A stretch of 6,954 nucleotides of DNA from the NCBI GenBank assembly GCA_937141995.1, contig CAKZQX010000471.1:1-6954 (forward strand). Direction: 5' to 3'. Made by a program: the position numbers and the translations under genes. The notes beneath the pieces were generated by a model, which saw only the letters and a list, made by a program, of their open reading frames with translations, made no database searches and was not told where the DNA came from. Positions within the stretch are counted from its first letter, which is position 1. Each line of letters opens with the position of its first letter. The DNA is from an uncultured Chloroflexaceae bacterium. GTDB taxonomy: Bacteria; Chloroflexota; Chloroflexia; Chloroflexales; Chloroflexaceae. Positions 5,514-6,954 of the stretch are shown here, in pieces.

Positions 5514-6343
5514 CAACACCCACACACCCCCTCAAATATCATCAGGCAACCTTCGATCTGCTGGCAATCGAGCCGCATGTTTCGCCGGAAGCTGTTGAAC
5601 ACCTTAAACAGGTTGAGCAACGACTAGGAAAACCACTCCCCGCCGCAGTGCGCGAATGGTATGCGATTCAGTATGCCATTGCTATCCTGGCCCGCTATAG
5701 CAACGAGGATCATCCATTAAGTGTACAGAAACTAGGCAATCAAGACTTGAGTATGTATAAGTACGGCCAGGAACGCCTGCTTGCCGAGGGGATGCTGGTG
5801 TTTCTCATCGAAAATCAGGCGGTCTGCTACTGGGCCGTCTGGCTGGATGGCTCTGATGATCCACCAGTGGTTGTTGGGATCGTCAGCAGCACAGCGATCC
5901 GGTGGGATATACATGCGGAGCATTTCTCAACCTTTGTTTACACGCGGGTGTGGGATTTTCAGCCCTGGGTTGATGCATGCTGTCATCTGTACGCGCATGA
6001 TCAACTCCTTGCTCCGGCAGACCTGGCAATACTCCGATCACAATTCCGGGAAGGTCCGCAGACATATGCCTGGCCTGCAACCATCAGTTATCGTTTTTCG
6101 CGGGACGGTCAGCATATCGTCATCTGGAATGACGAACACCGACAGGCGGATTGGTCATTATGGGCATCGTCGGAACAAGGCTTGCATGAGCTTGTTAGCA
6201 CCGTCTGGCACTTCGGCACGCTGGCTGAAACCCTCGAACCAGGTATTGTTGTTTCCTACGAAGAAGGGCATGAAGAGTATGGGCCTGATCCTGCTGGCGA
6301 ACGAGTACTGACTGTTTTGCGCAACTGCCACAATGAGAGCTAA
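5510..6343 (+). CDS. SUKH (SMI1/KNR4)-type protein
   Basis: This encodes 277 residues. VSPEAVEHLKQVEQRLGKPLP (24-44), then WYAI (50-53), resembles the N-terminal signature of SUKH domains. LVFLIENQAVCYWAVWL (96-112) and DPPVVVG (117-123) fit the later strands where SUKH proteins usually have a conserved aromatic-rich segment. Residues after about 165 are less familiar and rich in Trp and acidic residues. SUKH proteins are often immunity proteins against secreted or contact-dependent nuclease toxins, or general scaffold-like proteins. A strong AAAGGAGG (5498-5505) sits before the ATG, which overlaps the phosphatase stop as ATGA, so it is probably translated together. Its base composition is visibly more A/T-rich than the ligase and kinase genes, possibly a later recruit. 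Assignment rests on recognition of the pattern only. Confidence 0.68.
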   Translation: MTTPTHPLKYHQATFDLLAIEPHVSPEAVEHLKQVEQRLGKPLPAAVREWYAIQYAIAILARYSNEDHPLSVQKLGNQDLSMYKYGQERLLAEGMLVFLIENQAVCYWAVWLDGSDDPPVVVGIVSSTAIRWDIHAEHFSTFVYTRVWDFQPWVDACCHLYAHDQLLAPADLAILRSQFREGPQTYAWPATISYRFSRDGQHIVIWNDEHRQADWSLWASSEQGLHELVSTVWHFGTLAETLEPGIVVSYEEGHEEYGPDPAGERVLTVLRNCHNES

Positions 6344-6408
6344 TGCCGTCCACTGCGGGGGCAGGCATTGGCCTGTTCATTTTGCTCACCCGCACCAGGA
6401 CGGACGGC

Positions 6409-6428
6409 GGACGCGCAGCAGCGCGTCC
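6409..6428. repeat. Short GC palindrome in the spacer
   Basis: GGACGCGC (6409-6416) and GCGCGTCC (6421-6428) form a perfect 8-bp stem with an AGCA loop. An outer pair, GCCGTCC at 6345-6351 and GGACGGC at 6402-6408, adds a long-range arm in the same spacer. No T-run follows, so it is not a classic intrinsic terminator. It looks like a dispersed intergenic palindrome and could still stall transcription between the operon and the radical SAM gene. Confidence 0.6.
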
Positions 6429-6457
6429 CTACGACGAAAAGCCTACCGATGAGAGCC

Positions 6458-6486
6458 TTGCGCCACACCCCGACATCACCTATAAT
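6458..6486 (+). promoter_or_regulatory. Sigma70-like promoter of the radical SAM gene
   Basis: A perfect TATAAT (6481-6486) is preceded by TTGCGC (6458-6463) with a 17-bp spacer. Transcription would begin near 6493, about 36 bases before the ATG. This marks a separate transcription unit from the repair cluster. Confidence 0.6.
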
Positions 6487-6516
6487 GCAAGCAAACACCT
6501 GTTCTATTCTAGCGTG

Positions 6517-6525
6517 GGAGGTGAT
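6517..6525 (+). promoter_or_regulatory. Strong Shine-Dalgarno of the radical SAM gene
   Basis: GGAGGTGAT is a full complement to the 16S anti-Shine-Dalgarno. Its GGAGG core ends seven bases before the ATG at 6529. The ATG inside it at 6524 is followed at once by TGA and is not a start; GTG at 6526 is an in-frame alternative. Confidence 0.75.
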
Positions 6526-6528
6526 GTG

Positions 6529-6954
6529 ATGGACGCGTCTTCCCAACTGCCGCTGCCCCTGAACGACGCCGAGGCATGCGAGAACGACGCCGCAGATCGC
6601 CGGACGACCATTGGTCATAGCAACGTGGAATATATTCAAGCGAAGGGCATCCTGACCCGCTCCTCCGGCTTTATGGATGCCTACGACTTCACCCTCAATC
6701 CCTACAGCGGTTGCTCGTTCGGCTGCAGCTACTGCTATGCGGCCTTCTTTGCGCGCACCACCGAGCAGCAGGCCACCTGGGGCCGCTGGGTGCAGGTCAA
6801 AGCAAATGCCCTGGCGCTACTGCAGAAACAGCGGCGCAAACCCCTCACCAATCAGACGGTCTACCTCAGCAGCGTCACCGATCCCTATCAGCCCATCGAG
6901 CGCGAGCTATGCCTGACCCGCAGCCTGCTCGCCGAACTGCTGGCCTACCATCAA
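6529..6954 (+). CDS. SPL-like radical SAM protein (5' part)
   Basis: The first 142 residues are inside the window; no stop is reached, so the C-terminus is missing. C62, C66 and C69 in GCSFGCSYCY form the CxxxCxxC motif that binds the radical SAM [4Fe-4S] cluster. The preceding DFTLNPYSG and the following SSVTDPYQPIE (114-124) are typical of the spore photoproduct lyase-like/Rv2578c group, in which many members have unknown substrates. The start at 6529 is supported by the strong Shine-Dalgarno and upstream promoter. It is separated from the repair cluster by 185 bases with its own promoter, so it is probably an independent gene. A DNA-repair role is suggested by the family name only. Confidence 0.88.
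   Translation, partial: MDASSQLPLPLNDAEACENDAADRRTTIGHSNVEYIQAKGILTRSSGFMDAYDFTLNPYSGCSFGCSYCYAAFFARTTEQQATWGRWVQVKANALALLQKQRRKPLTNQTVYLSSVTDPYQPIERELCLTRSLLAELLAYHQ

Noticed and set aside
6362..6383. Possible intrinsic terminator after the SUKH gene (CAGGC/GCCTG, then TTCATTTT)
   Set aside because: The stem is only five base pairs and the T-run is interrupted, so it is too weak to call.

Overview
The window is a high-GC bacterial segment with eight plus-strand genes. Seven look like one module (about 509-6343), followed by the start of an unrelated radical SAM gene. No rRNA, tRNA, CRISPR array or intact transposase was seen. The dispersed GC palindromes, the CACAGAG-type spacer and the gene style remind me of filamentous Chloroflexota (Chloroflexus/Roseiflexus relatives). 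That assignment is an impression, not a demonstrated one.

Layout. Positions 1-179 hold a small transposase-less element with 16-bp perfect terminal inverted repeats, a TAA duplication and a strong internal hairpin, so it resembles a MITE. Positions 187-393 form a second, imperfect palindrome centred near 290, with a 23-bp hairpin at its core. Further small hairpins lead up to the first gene. The genes are: a three-helix membrane protein of unknown function (509-1051); a class I SAM-dependent methyltransferase (1054-1755); a compact RNA ligase-type nucleotidyltransferase (1924-2709); a T4 Rnl2-like RNA ligase (2738-3799); an HD-domain/P-loop kinase fusion resembling the HD-Pnk end-healing enzyme (3801-4970); a cysteine-dependent (PTP/DUSP-type) phosphatase (4992-5513); and a SUKH/SMI1-KNR4-type protein (5510-6343). 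After a 185-bp spacer with a GC palindrome and a good sigma70-like promoter, an SPL-like radical SAM protein starts at 6529 and runs off the window.

How they fit together. The core is an RNA-repair cassette. Broken RNA with 2',3'-cyclic phosphate and 5'-OH ends would be healed by the HD domain (3' end) and the kinase domain (5' end). One or both ligases would then seal it. Close spacing (1 to 28 nt, one ATGA overlap) from 2738 to 6343 supports co-transcription. The methyltransferase, membrane protein, cysteine phosphatase and SUKH protein are not standard repair parts. Their presence is what makes the locus interesting: the cassette may be a stress- or phage-responsive RNA repair system with end-marking (methyltransferase), 5'-phosphate editing (phosphatase), and membrane or toxin-immunity links. 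These roles are inferred from context only.
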